DNA from: Monoplex corrugatus
Taxonomy: Eukaryota; Mollusca; Gastropoda; Littorinimorpha; Ranellidae
DNA: 64,000 nt
Direction of reading: 5' to 3'
Assembly: GCA_030674185.1 (NCBI GenBank)
Contig: CM060306.1
Span: 40,967,983 to 41,031,982 of the forward strand
Shown here: one piece after another, positions 31,180 to 43,063 of the stretch
Numbering within the stretch: position 1 is the first letter of the stretch
Layout: each line of letters begins with the position of its first letter
Notes under the pieces: generated by a model
Told to the model about the DNA's origin: nothing
Databases searched by the model: none
The model's input: only the letters and a program-made list of their open reading frames with translations
Position numbers and translations under genes: made by a program

Positions 31180-33123
31180 AGCTCCACATGAACTGTACTT
31201 CTTTAAAAAAAAAAGTCCTAATTGCTGGGGCATATCTTCAAACTAGCTTTATGATAGCTTTATGAGAACATGCCTGCTCTTCTCATTACTAAAGGGGTGC
31301 TAATTCTGGCTCATAATTTGGGAGAACTGAAGACCCAACCTATATGTAATTTGTGCTTATGTGTGTGTGTGTATTTTTTCTTCATACATCTAAGCTTGAG
31401 ACACGGATGACCGATGTCTGCCACTTAACTTTCAGACCCAATCCTCTTCAGGATGCTGTCATAAAAATACAACTTTTGTCTCAGTAAGCCTACTAGCAAC
31501 ATGAATATATATAGGCCTGTATATATATGATCTGTGCCAAACCTCTCTCCAGTTAGGTCTTGTAACAAGTGCATACACAATATGTACACCAAGCTACTGA
31601 AGACTGAAACTAATTGTCAGCCACATATGGATGAACATGATGTAGCCTACACAATATACATTCAAAGCTACTGAAGCCACCACCATAATTAGGCCTACAT
31701 AGTGATGAAATGATACTAACAACTAATACATAGTAGTAAAATGATACAACCAGCATGTTTCTTTCTCAGGATCTTATCTTGGTCAAACTTGTCTTGGCCC
31801 CTTCTTGTGTTAAACATTTGTCTAAAAATTTTGTGAAATTGTTCTTGAGAAAGGCAACCTATACAGACAGCCTGAATAAAATCTGTCATTACATTTTCTA
31901 GTGGTATTTGACTAAAATTTTTGGTTAAACTGGTTTTAAGGCAGGAAGTCTGCAAAAGGCAACTTGTAATTTGCCCCTGAATCAAAATCTTTTATAACAT
32001 TTTTGGTTGCTGTAATCATGATGGGTCATGCCCATTCAAACTTGTTCATTTTCAATTTGTAGGCCTACTTTCCACTGCACAAGAACTGTCAAATCCATCC
32101 ATACATAGCCAAGCATTTCATAATTAAGGATTTGAGTTAAACTAGTTAATGCAACTACAATCTCCTTGTTCTCCCTCTTCTTGTGTTTAAAGTCAAAGGA
32201 GACTGGGAAATAAGATGACTTCAGTGCTTGCATGAAGTCATTTGCACCAACACCACAGATGGCAGATGGTCTAAAATAAAAATGGCTAGTAGGCCTACTT
32301 GGGAGGTCTTGACATAGGACACACAAGCTGCACATCTAATTAGAAAAGATGCAGCAAACATTATCAATAAATGAACGAAAGCTTTAGGACGTTCCTTCAA
32401 GTCTGGTTTGACTACTACCAACAGCAGTGCTGAAGGTGATTAGGAGTTGATAACATTAAAACAGGGATGTAGTGGAGACTAAACATTTTGATACTACAGC
32501 TTTTATTGGTCACAGATGAAACCTAACTCAAACTATCAAATTCTTGAAACTGGATGAGTTCAATTTCCAAGCAAACACCAAATGTCCATACATACATATG
32601 CTCAGTTTTTATCAACCAACCTGAAAACAATCCACATTTTTAATAGTTTTATTCATGTAATTTCAATAAAGCATAGAGTGCATAAAGTTGCAAATACTGG
32701 ATTAAGTTATCTGATTATTGCTGAACATTGACATGGAGGGAAAAAGCCATCAAAGCAACAACAACAAAGTTAAGAATAACAAGAAAACCTCCCTTGCTGC
32801 TCAAGGTAGTACAATGCAAGGTTCATCAATATCACAAATACAATTGGCTAATGTCATGCCATCACACCGAGTTAACTAAAGAAAATAAACAATAAAACTG
32901 TACAGCACCGGAGTAAAACAGAGCTTAAATCATCTAAGTAAATACAGTATATCAGGTAACAAAATTACCATGTGATCCAGCCATTTCTTCTTTTAACTTT
33001 TTGTTTTCCATTTGTGTGTGTGTAGGCCTATGTGGTATACCGGTAGCCATAATTCTTGAAAGGCAGTTTGGAGTTTGTTCAACCAAGCCATGATCTGGCA
33101 CACCCCTTGAGTCTGCGCAGATC
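31180..33123. other. Intergenic, no gene seen
   Basis: AT-rich sequence between RPS26 and PON. Several TAGGCCTA octamers (near 31690, 32060, 32292, 33025) are the only notable structure. Confidence 0.6.
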
Positions 33124-33315
33124 TTAACCCTTTGACTCCCACACCCTAACCAACAACTGCAAAAACTTAACCCTCTGATTCTCTCGCCCTATCTACCAGC
33201 TTCCTGCTGGAAGCTGGATAGGGTGATGGAATTAAAGGGTTCTAAGTTTTTGCTTTGCTGGCATGATTGGCAATGCAGGATAGTGGTGGACAGGATGCGG
33301 GAGTGAAAGGGTTAA
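33124..33315. mobile_element. Small piggyBac-type MITE (192 bp) with internal hairpin
   Basis: TTAACCCTTTGACTCCC at the left and GGGAGTGAAAGGGTTAA at the right form ~24-bp inverted repeats with about three mismatches, again with TTAA at both ends. Inside, ccagcttcc and ggaagctgg form a second hairpin around tgct (near 33197-33218). Confidence 0.78.
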
Positions 33316-33329
33316 ATGGTGAAGGGAGG

Positions 33330-33575
33330 AGGGATCTATGAAACTAAGCAGACATCACCAGAATGGGCTGAAGCATTATGCAAGATGAGCAGCAAACAGG
33401 CCAATTTTTATGGAGGCTGGGATTGACCAGAGACATGAGATCAGTCCACAGCTCTTACCAAAGGAGCCAGCCAGCCCACATCAAATAAAAAGGCCAACTG
33501 GAGGATCGAACCCATGATCCCCGCATCATCAGCATGGCACGCTGACCGACAGTTTAATGGGCCACGACTCTTGAC
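33330..33575 (-). mobile_element. tRNA-derived SINE (family 1)
   Basis: Shares the acatcaccagaatg and caggccaatttttatg landmarks. The tRNA head is at the right end; its - strand B box is GGGTTCGATCC (complement of GGATCGAACCC near 33505). Confidence 0.75.
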
Positions 33576-34084
33576 ATAAATTCCTTTGTAGGTGTGACCT
33601 ATAATGGGCAAGATCCATCTCACAAACATACAGACTGAAATCTCCTATGACCATGCAGTCAGTGGGGAATAAGGCAGCCGAGACTTGCTATTTTCTGACC
33701 AACTTTTTTGGATGGTGTCTACACCCTGCAACTTTTACTTTCCTCAACTTCAAGGCACAAGGTATCCACCCACAGCCAAGTGTACTGGAGACCTTTTCTC
33801 CCCAAATTTCCCAAAATGTAAAATCAAACTGTGTAATCGCTGAAAGGGAAGCAGTCCATCTGTGCCATTTCACTAAAAATGAAACCTGAAATTGCAAACA
33901 ACTGATTTAAGTAAAACTAATTAAAAATAAATACCCACTATTGTCAACATTCATGAAGCCTAAAAACAAAAATCACAGGACACGAAATAGTAAGTGGAAG
34001 AAATCTTACCTTGACCAAAAAATGCCTCGGTTAAAGAAATGTTGTATAGGCTGTAACATTGTTATGCATAAGCATGGGAAAAGT

Positions 34085-34432
34085 TTACTGTTACTTCCGT
34101 TTAAATGTCCAGCTGACTATGTAGAGCTACGTCATGGCTGTAACCGTTTCAAAATACCCTGGTGTAGACCATTCCATCCAATTTATCACACAGCGGATTA
34201 AAAAACACCTAAATACAAATTTACACAGGAGTAAAGACACTACAACATAAAAATAGGCCTAAATTACCCAAAACTGCTTCTGCACCTCATTACCCTAGAG
34301 CCAAATATGCATTTAAATACATGTAGGCCTACCCAATTATCAATCCTAAGAGAAAGTAGGCCTACATGACTTTATCAACAGGTTAATGGGATACTATTTA
34401 TACTGAAAGCCTCCAGCATCCCCACAGGGAAG
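34085..34432 (-). mobile_element. Family X SINE-like repeat, internally deleted
   Basis: Antisense copy: ccagctgactatgtagag (3' side), aaattacccaaaactgcttc, caatcctaagagaaagta, cagcatccccacagggaa (5' side). It lacks the central part of the 3' half. Two extra GGCCTA hexamers, absent from the other copies, lie at 34325 and 34359. Confidence 0.75.
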
Positions 34433-36469
34433 GGAAAAAGGTAATCACAGCATGAAGAATAAAAAAAAAGTATGTAGGCCTAGTAACAAATGATTTAGGG
34501 GATGTGATCACAGTGCAAAGAGGCAAGAAAGATGAGCACTGACAAAATACAAAGGATGGAAAATATTGTATTCTGTTCATTTGTCTGAACAAACATTATG
34601 AGAGAAAAACTGAAAGGTTGCAATGAAGCATACCACATCCCCAATGAACCAGAATAGGCCTACGTAGTTAGATATATATATATTTTTTATATTTGTTCCA
34701 TTTTAGTTTATATTTGTTCCATTTACCTAATAGATAAAATGGACCCTTTCTTCACCGAAAAAAAAAAGTACAGCCTTTATGAATGTGTAGGCTACATAAC
34801 AGATAAAAAAAAATTAATATCCCAGCTAAATTCTTTGAAGTTAAAAAATTGTGCTCTACTGAAGTTAGATATGAAAACTGTCATCAATATCACACTGTTG
34901 GTAAGGCATTTTCCATCCTTACTTGAGCATAGGGACGCTGTCTTAAGGTGCTGCTTATTTCACTCCTAGCTGAGCATTTACATGAACATTTTCAATGTGC
35001 AGTGTTCAACATTTGCAGTAAAAAAAGTAGGCCTACTGTCTGTATGCAAAAATGTGCAACAAATAGCCTACCAATCTGGGAAAACAAGATATGGCACAGG
35101 CACATGATGAAATTTGTTCATTCGTTTCAGAAGATATGCTGAGGATTTAAATACTGCACTGTCTGTAAGTGCTACCAATGGCAGCCCAATGTTTATTGCA
35201 AGCATAGACAATGCTTTAAAACATGTTTCTAACTGAATCCTGATGGGAAAAAAACCCACCTACAGATGACCGTAGGCTATGTTGATAGATGAAAAAATCT
35301 GACCTTAAAAACACTTTTTTTGTTTTCTTTTCTTTCTGGAAGCCCATTTCTTCAAAAATAGTTTTGCTGTGACAAGTTCTTTATTCTTTGTCGCCCTGAC
35401 AATTTGTCTGCTGAATCGTGGTGTGTGTGTTGACAATCCATGTCTTCTGGAACGCAGTGCTAATAACATTTCCATACCATTATCATAATTTATAATAGTA
35501 TGCAACTGAACAGGAAGGTCAAACAATCTTCCAGCTGCTTGATACGATCTGAGAAATAATGTCTGATCTGAGAAATAATGTCTGTGACAGTCTGAAACTG
35601 AGTGAAGTCATTTTGAATTTAAGTAATCGTGTTGTCCCTGGAATAGACCTGAGCATGAACAACTGCTTTCTAATCATGAAACGATGTAATGTACAGCTGA
35701 ATAACACCTGGCCACCACCCAAATCACCTGAAACGTAGCATGCATCCCGGCAGCTATGTGAAAGATGAAGTACAAAACATCTCTCTCTTCCCTGTATTTG
35801 TGTGTGTTCATGAGAGTGAGAAAGATACACTGTGTGCGTATGAGTGCAGCTAATCATCTTTGCATCTGGGAATGCAAGTTCACTGGTTTAACGGAAAATG
35901 TACAATTTTTCGGTGGTTCAAAAGAAAACTTACAACTTTCAAAATTACACTTAATATAATACAATGCACATTTTGGATGATGTATTATAATACAATATAG
36001 GCCTATAATGCATTCCATGATGACAATGCTTTCATGTCCGACTTTTAACAAATGCATGTACTGCTGTCTGTTATCATTGAGTATGAATGTGAATGCCATG
36101 GAATCATTCAGAATATACAAACTATGTTTATACTTTGATTTGATTTCAATGAACACCTGTTTTTACTTGTAATGGATTCACATTAAATGAATAGCTGCAG
36201 CAGAGTGGATGTAACTACATGGGCTGAAAGTGATAAACTGACTTTGCATTTGATTTAATTTTAGAAACAAATTTCTGGCACCTGGCGCCCATTTCTCTTA
36301 CTGATATAATGAAGCTGGTTTTTCTCTTAGCAGCACCTTGTAAATTTTAATATTTTCAAGTCTATTATTCCTCCATTTCAAATTTGATAACAATGAATGT
36401 AATTCATGATTCGTGATAGAAATGGGCATCAAACCTGTGGGTTTCAGACATTCACACTATGAGAAAATA
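34433..36469. other. Intergenic, no supported gene
   Basis: The - strand ORF 35526-35305 (72 residues, very basic at its end) and the neighbouring - strand frames show no recognised domain. A 17-bp block gatctgagaaataatgt is duplicated in tandem at 35547-35582. TAGGCCTA octamers occur near 34475, 34655, 35028 and 35999. Confidence 0.5.
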
Positions 36470-36890
36470 GAGGTATATGGCTACACAGCTATTCAACCCA
36501 ATCATGCAAGCGAAAATAAATAGTACAGGTAGGCTATATGACTACACAGCTATTCAACCCAACCGTGCAAGTGAAAATAAACAGTACAATTAGGCCTATA
36601 TGGCTACACAGCTATTCAACCCAAACGTGCAAGCAAAAATATATAGTACAGGTATATGGCCACACAACTATTCAACCAGCCGTTCAAGAGAAAATAAACA
36701 GTACAGATATATGGCCACAAAGCTAATTGACCAGCCGTTCAAAAGAAAATAAACAGTACCAGGTATATGGCCACACAACTGTTCAACTCGGCCGTGCAAG
36801 TGAAAACACCCAGCCATGCAAGTGAAAACAAACAGTATAGGTATATGGCCATACAGCTATCTAACCAGCCATTCAATAAAGTGACTCATT
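36470..36890. repeat. Minisatellite, ~60-bp unit, about 7 units
   Basis: The unit is of the form tatggccacacagctattca, then ccgtgcaagtgaaaataa, then acagtacaggta. Units vary by substitutions and small indels. One contains an inserted GGCCTA and one an inserted GGCTA at the same position. Confidence 0.9.
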
Positions 36891-37026
36891 AAATCATTAC
36901 ATAACACAGAATAAAAGAATCATATCAACTACCGATAGTTAAATGTCAAGGTTTAACCACAACAAAATGATGCCATGGGTTACATATTAATCAATCAACA
37001 GTTTAAAACTGGTGCTGTGTTTGGAT

Positions 37027-37290
37027 TTTGTTTAAGAAGGACTCATTGTGCTCAGACAATTCCATATAGGCTCCACCAAAATCTGCCAGCTATCACCTGA
37101 GCTTGCGCAAAGCCCTGTGCATAGCAAGGTGCAGAAAACTGGAGGGAAAGAAGAGGCTTACAAATTGCTGACTCTATCAGAATGATGGAAACATTCAGAT
37201 GGTCAGCGAACAGGCCAGTTTTTAATGTTGCAGGCTGGGGAAGAACTGATTTCAGTCCATAGCTCTATTCAAAGCTAGTAAGTCCATGAA
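37027..37290 (-). mobile_element. tRNA-derived SINE (family 1), head missing
   Basis: Shares gctcagacaattc, aaatctgccagc, atcagaatgatgg and caggccagtttttaatg with the other family 1 copies. The tRNA-like end is not recognisable. Confidence 0.7.
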
Positions 37291-39423
37291 GAATTGATGT
37301 CCCATGTCCATTACCATGGGTTTAAAGCAGCACAATTCAATGTAAAGTTGAACATAAAGCTATGGAATTAATCCACTGCATACCGAAACTGGATGCACTT
37401 TTTATGATGCCATGCAGCACATGCAAAATTTGATCACATCCTCTGTGCCTGCAACTGGTATATTTGTGTTTGAAACACTGATTTGTCAGCATCACATATT
37501 GTTTTGGTTACAACTTGACAAGTTCGACTGGTTTATTTGCTGTCAGCCGAACCTGAAAGAAATGGCTTTGAGTTATGACCACAACTGAACACTATTTTCA
37601 ACAGGGCATACCAAAAGGAAAAAAAAAAAAGAATGCTCACTTTTCAAGACATTTCTTCCATTTCAAAAACATTCAAACATTCCGTTAAGTAGTTTCTCTT
37701 GCCCTTATCAAAACAGTGGACATCTGAAATAAAATATGTAGGATACTTTGTTAGTACTAACAAGCACACAGAAAGTTACACAGTAAACTGGTGGGAATGA
37801 ATGCATCACTAAAGCAGCCAGTGTCATGGGTTGGATAGTGGCATCATAAGCAAAGTGAGAAAAAAGTCATGTCTCAGGGTTTAAAGCATAAATAAAAGAT
37901 GAAGACTGCACAGACAGCATTGCTAAATCAAAATCTGAAAAAGACTTAATTACAGATGCACCTAAAAGGCAATACATATCCACATCACCAACGGCAATTA
38001 GAAACGATAAGTTGACATATCAAAATCATTCTGTCATTACATGTACAATGCTGCTGTAGAGAGGGAAGATGACCTGAAGGCAATACACAAGTGGGGATAC
38101 ATAATGAGTGGGGAATAAATCTAATATTCTAGAGGTAATATACTAGGGACGGGAATGAATTTAGATATCCTCAGGGAAATAATGGTTCAGGATAATTCTG
38201 ATGTTCTGAGGCAATACAGAGCAGATGGAGACTTAATTCTATTATGAGAACAAATTTTATGAAGAATTTGCCAGAAAAAAATTTTTTTCTGAGGACAAAA
38301 CTCAGTAGAAAAGAATTCTAACATTCTGACAGCAATATTTAGCAGGCATGGAAAAATAGTAGGGAAGAATTCTAATATCATAGAAACATTATTATGAGGT
38401 AAGTGGAGAGGAATTCTGACAAAATGACAGCAATAATAGGTGGAAAGAATTTTTACATCCAAAGGGAAACAAAAGATGGGGTAGACATCTAATGATAAGA
38501 GTAACATGTAGGCTACATGGTTGGAGAGAATTCTGATACAGAGACAATTGTTCCAAGTAGGTCTTTTGAGAAAAAAAACCACAAAATGTAGGTACAGGTG
38601 CTGTAATGCATCTGTACAGAAAAACATATCAAACTTGTTCTTTACACGAGAACATTCTCTACTCATCCACTGTTTAACATGAACTGAATCAAACTCAAAT
38701 AATCCATGATTTTTGTTTTTACAATTATCCTTTTATGGGGGTTGGGGTGGAAGGGGCATGGTGAAATTTTACAACATAGCCTACTTTGTAAAGTTTATTG
38801 CTTCAGGAAAATTTAAGTATTTCATAACCTGACTACTTATTCATTTCATTTTGGCAGTAGTGCTGCATTGCAGGATGGCTGAAAACAAACAGGTAATCCT
38901 TTTGAGCAGGATGCTGATGTTATGACATGGAATGTTAAATCATAATTATTATATCACAACCACACAAATATATTGAATTCATTTTTACATAAAGTAAAGC
39001 CATTGTACAGGGGGAAAAATGCTACAGTTTAAAATTGTACAGAAAAATAATGCTAATGGTTTGAGGTAACTACAAATATAATACAAAAGCAGGGCAAAAC
39101 AATAAAAACCGTAAAACCATTATCTACTGAGGTTTTAAGCTATGCATAACACTCTCATAACCATAACTTATGGTAAGCTGCTAAAATATGAAAAGTCTAT
39201 CTGGAGATTAACAAATGGGGAGTGGGGAGGAGGGTTCTATAAACACATGCATCCCTATGTAGACTTCCAGCAATAACAAACATTCATCTTACCAAAAAGA
39301 CAATTTCATCTAAAGAGCAACAAATATTCATCTAAAAAGACCAAGCAAACCAAGGAAAAGAAACAAAATACACAAACTAATTTTCTTTGGAAAAATACTC
39401 TAAAGAAAAACAAATGCTGCTGT
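37291..39423. other. Intergenic; diverged ~65-bp repeats at 38100-38560; possible PON 3' UTR
   Basis: At 38100-38560 variants of gaattctaacattctgacag, then caataat recur every ~60-70 bp, an old tandem array. On the - strand AATAAA near 38790 is a candidate PON poly(A) signal, about 630 bases after its stop. No other gene is seen. Confidence 0.5.
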
Positions 39424-39594
39424 CTAAAGTGGAACATTAACATCACAAGTGACAAGGTTATGAAAGAGGGACCCAATCAGCAGTTTGCGATCATACACAA
39501 TAGCCACGGTTGATCCAGAGATGAGGTCACCATGATCATAGAACAGCTCCTGTGCTGATGTTATGTTTCCATCCTTCACACGCAACTGTAGTAC
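39424..39594 (-). CDS. PON: Paraoxonase/arylesterase (PON) last coding exon
   Basis: 56 codons plus TAG (39426-39424). VLQLRVKDGNITSAQELFYD, then SGSTVAIVYDRKLLIGSLFH, then CDVNVPL. This aligns with the C-terminal blade of vertebrate PON, including LQGSTVASVYKGKLLIGT-like sequence and the penultimate cysteine that forms the PON disulfide. Paraoxonases are calcium-dependent six-bladed propeller lactonases. The acceptor is gttaaag; the phase joins the exon at 40563-40429. Confidence 0.93.
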   Translation of the reverse strand, partial: VLQLRVKDGNITSAQELFYDHGDLISGSTVAIVYDRKLLIGSLFHNLVTCDVNVPL

Positions 39595-40428
39595 CTTTAA
39601 CATAGATACACAGTGAGATCAGTTGTATTTCTTTGCTCAAAAATGTTGACACATGCAACTCTGTTCAAGTAAGAAAGATGGTTATAACTGCAACACTGTT
39701 CTGTTTATATTGTTCACTTCAAATTCTAGAAATGTATTTCACACTTGAATGTGACAACTTTATTCTTATCATTCCTTTACCAGGCATACCAGCTTCAGGC
39801 TTCCCTTGAGAAGTTTCTGTTACCCTCCCCCCAACCCAGGTGGTGATATTTATTACAGCATAGTATTCCACATGAAGACTTATAGAGTACAGATTTTTAC
39901 ATGCTCGGGAACATCACAACCTTAAGTCATTATGGAATATTTTCCTATTCTTAACATTGTACAGTCCTGAACAGCATTTAGATACTTGTTACCATTGTTG
40001 TATGCCTTTTGGTCATGACAATTATATTATTGCTGTGTGCTTTTTGATCACATATTATCATGGCTGTACGTCTTTTGATCATATAACATGCTATCACTGC
40101 TGAGTGCCTTTTGATCATATAATAGTTATAACCATTGCTGTGTGCCTTTTACTAAATATATCCAAGATTCAAACCTCAGTACTTCAAAATAATACTAATG
40201 GTATTTTCAAAGGATTAGTCCATAAACAAAGAATGTGAGAGCAATGGTCTAAATGGAATTGTTTAAAAACAACAACAACAACAAAAAACCAGCACAGCTT
40301 TTAACTATGCATACCAGTCCAGGTAAAATTTTGCGCCCATGTTGGTCATGATATGAAATACTGAGCAATAATAGAAATGGCTGCCAGGTGTAGTGTGTCA
40401 AGCAATACTAGCCAGGTTAACAGCTTAC

Positions 40429-40563
40429 CTGTGAAGGAGTGCGTTTATTAGGGTCATGCAAGTGAGCCATGATCTCAGTGACGATAGGGTGGCAGCCTAC
40501 ATACAGATCTCCGGTTGTGTGATCCACATTAATGTTGTCTGGCAGTGTGTGTAGGGGATAGAT
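40429..40563 (-). CDS. PON: PON coding exon (blade with DN calcium ligands)
   Basis: 45 codons, phase 0 at both ends, acceptor ttccgacag and donor GTAAGC. It contains LPDNINVDHTTGDLYVGCHP, matching the strongly conserved VDNISVDPETGDLWVGCHP of PON proteins. Its D-N pair corresponds to catalytic-calcium ligands D269 and N270 of human PON1. Confidence 0.95.
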
Positions 40564-40620
40564 CTGTCGGAAGCAAGTATTTCACCATTTATGCAGACAC
40601 GTACAACATGAGTGTGGTCA

Positions 40621-41935
40621 CTGCGCGCACACACACACATATACGCACATACACATGAGCATATGCACATACACATACGCACATTCATACACATAAACAC
40701 CAAAGACAACAGCATATATGAAGGAACATACAATACATACACATGTACATGACGGATATAAGAACATACACTAACAACACATACAATACATACACATGTA
40801 CATGACAGACATAAGAACATACACTAACACATACAATACATACACATGTACATGACAGATAGAACATACACTACAACACATACAATACATACACATGTAC
40901 ATGACAGATATAAGAACATACACTAACAACAACATACACATGTACATGACAGATATGAGAACATACACTAACACACATACAATACATACACATGTACATG
41001 ACAGATATAAGAACATACACTAACAACACATACAATACATACACATTGTACATGACAGACATAAGAACATACACTAACAACACATACACATGTACATGAC
41101 AGATATAAGAACATACACTAACAACACTACATACACATGTACATGACAGATATAAGAACATACACTAACAAATACACATACACATGTACATGACAGATAT
41201 AAGAACATACACTAACAGCACATACAATCATACATGACAGATATAAGAACATACACTAACAACACATACACATGTACATGACAGATATAAGAACATACAC
41301 TAACAACACATACACATGTACATGACAGACATAAGAACATACACTAATAACACATACACATGTACATGACAGATATAAGAACATACACTAACAAACACAT
41401 ACACATGTACATGACAGATATAAGAACATACACTAACAGCACATACAATACATACACATGTACATGACAGACATAAGAACTACACTTAACAACACATACA
41501 CATGTACATGACAGATAGAACATAACACTAACAGTACATAACAATACATACAACATGTACATGACAGACATAAGAACATACACTAACAAACATACAATAC
41601 ATAACATTGTAATGACAGACATAAGACATTACACTAACAACATATAAAATACATACACATATAATGACAGATATAAGAACATACACTAACAGCACATACA
41701 ATACATACACATGTACATGACAGACATAAGAACATACACTAACAACACATACACATGTACATGACAGACATAACATACACTAACAACACATATAATACAT
41801 ACACATGTACATGACAGACATAAGAACATACACTAACAACACATACACATGTACATGACAGACATAAGAACATACAGTAACAACACATACATACACATGT
41901 ACATGACAGACATTAGAACATACAGTAACATATAC
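40621..41935. repeat. Large minisatellite, ~50-75-bp units, roughly 20 or more
   Basis: The core cacatgtacatgacagata, then taagaacatacactaacaa, repeats through 40735-41935, with an optional insert of catacaatacata that gives longer units. A CA-rich leader occupies 40621-40690. The core contains the palindrome-like acatgtacatg. It lies in a PON intron and generates long spurious - strand ORFs rich in C, V, Y and M. Confidence 0.95.
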
Positions 41936-42689
41936 AATCTAGATTTCATGCTAATCAAATAAAGTCTAGTGCAAGCTTTACCATTAACAACAGACCAATA
42001 CAACCATGACATGCTTTCACAAAATGAAACAAACAAACAAAAATAAAACATGAAAATATATCAATGCACAACAGCAGAAGACAGAAACCTGTTCTAATAT
42101 ACACACCAAATCATAAAATGCTATAGATTTAATGATCACAAAAGCAGAAAAAGACATTTCATAAATCACACTATCCATTGAAAAAAAAAGAACAATAATA
42201 AATTGACTTAGAAAGACTTAGATGGGTGCTGATATCTAATAGCTGCATCAAAATTATTGCTAAGCTTTGCTGCATTTTAATAATTAAGTGAAACATAGAA
42301 CCAACACACTTCTTATACACATATACAAAGAAAGAACTTAGAAAATGGAAAGAAGGAAATATAGAATAAGGAAAGAAAGAAATATAGGAACATTTTTCCA
42401 ATCCCTTAGAATATGCGAGCATGAAACGTACATCCTGGCAGAATCTGAAGCACAAAATATGAAAAAACTTTATTGTCTCTGTTAGAACCAAAAATCACTT
42501 AGCAATAAATATTTTCCCTATTTGTGCATCAGATTCTGCCTGGATCAATACTATGTCTAAAGTATCAGGCAACTACATATGTAATGGATAAAAACTGAAC
42601 ATGTATCATGTGCCCAAGGATTTTTGTAAAGTGTCTACGTACTGGAAGGCCTGTATGTAAGGCATCCATATAGTGGAAGGTCTTTTTGA

Positions 42690-42965
42690 CAGGCATGATA
42701 GTCAAGTGGATAACTGTTGAACTTCCAACTGGAAAGTCCTAGGTTTGGGTCCCCCTACCCATCTCTGTCTAGTGAATAAAGAGCGGAGAATTTTCTGATC
42801 TCCCGGGTCAACATATGTGCAGGAGATTTTTCTATCTCCTAGGTGAACATGTCTGCAGACCTGCCAGTGCCCATATCCCTTCTGTGTGTATATTCTTGCA
42901 GAGTATCAAATATGCACAATAAATATCCTATAAATAATGTCAGAGGCTGGCTTATGGCAACATGA
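42690..42965 (+). mobile_element. tRNA-derived SINE (family 2)
   Basis: GATAGTCAAGTGGATAACTG is the A-box region and TAGGTTTGGGTCC a B-box region. The body matches the copy at 26215 (cagacctgccagtgccc, then atccctt). A short gagattttctatctcc-type block is partly duplicated. Confidence 0.7.
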
Positions 42966-43063
42966 AAACACCCTGCCATATACACGCCCACCAAAGATGC
43001 AGACTGTGGAATGTGGTCAGCTTGCCTTAAAGCTTGAGTATTCATGTGCCAATAAAAAGTCTA

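Noticed and set aside
35305..35526. 72-residue basic ORF on the - strand as a gene
   Set aside because: No recognised family, no supporting exons, and overlapping open frames on the same strand. Mentioned only within the intergenic entry.
40621..41935. CRISPR-like regularly spaced repeats
   Set aside because: There are no unique spacers; the between-repeat sequence is itself repeated. The context is a spliced animal gene.
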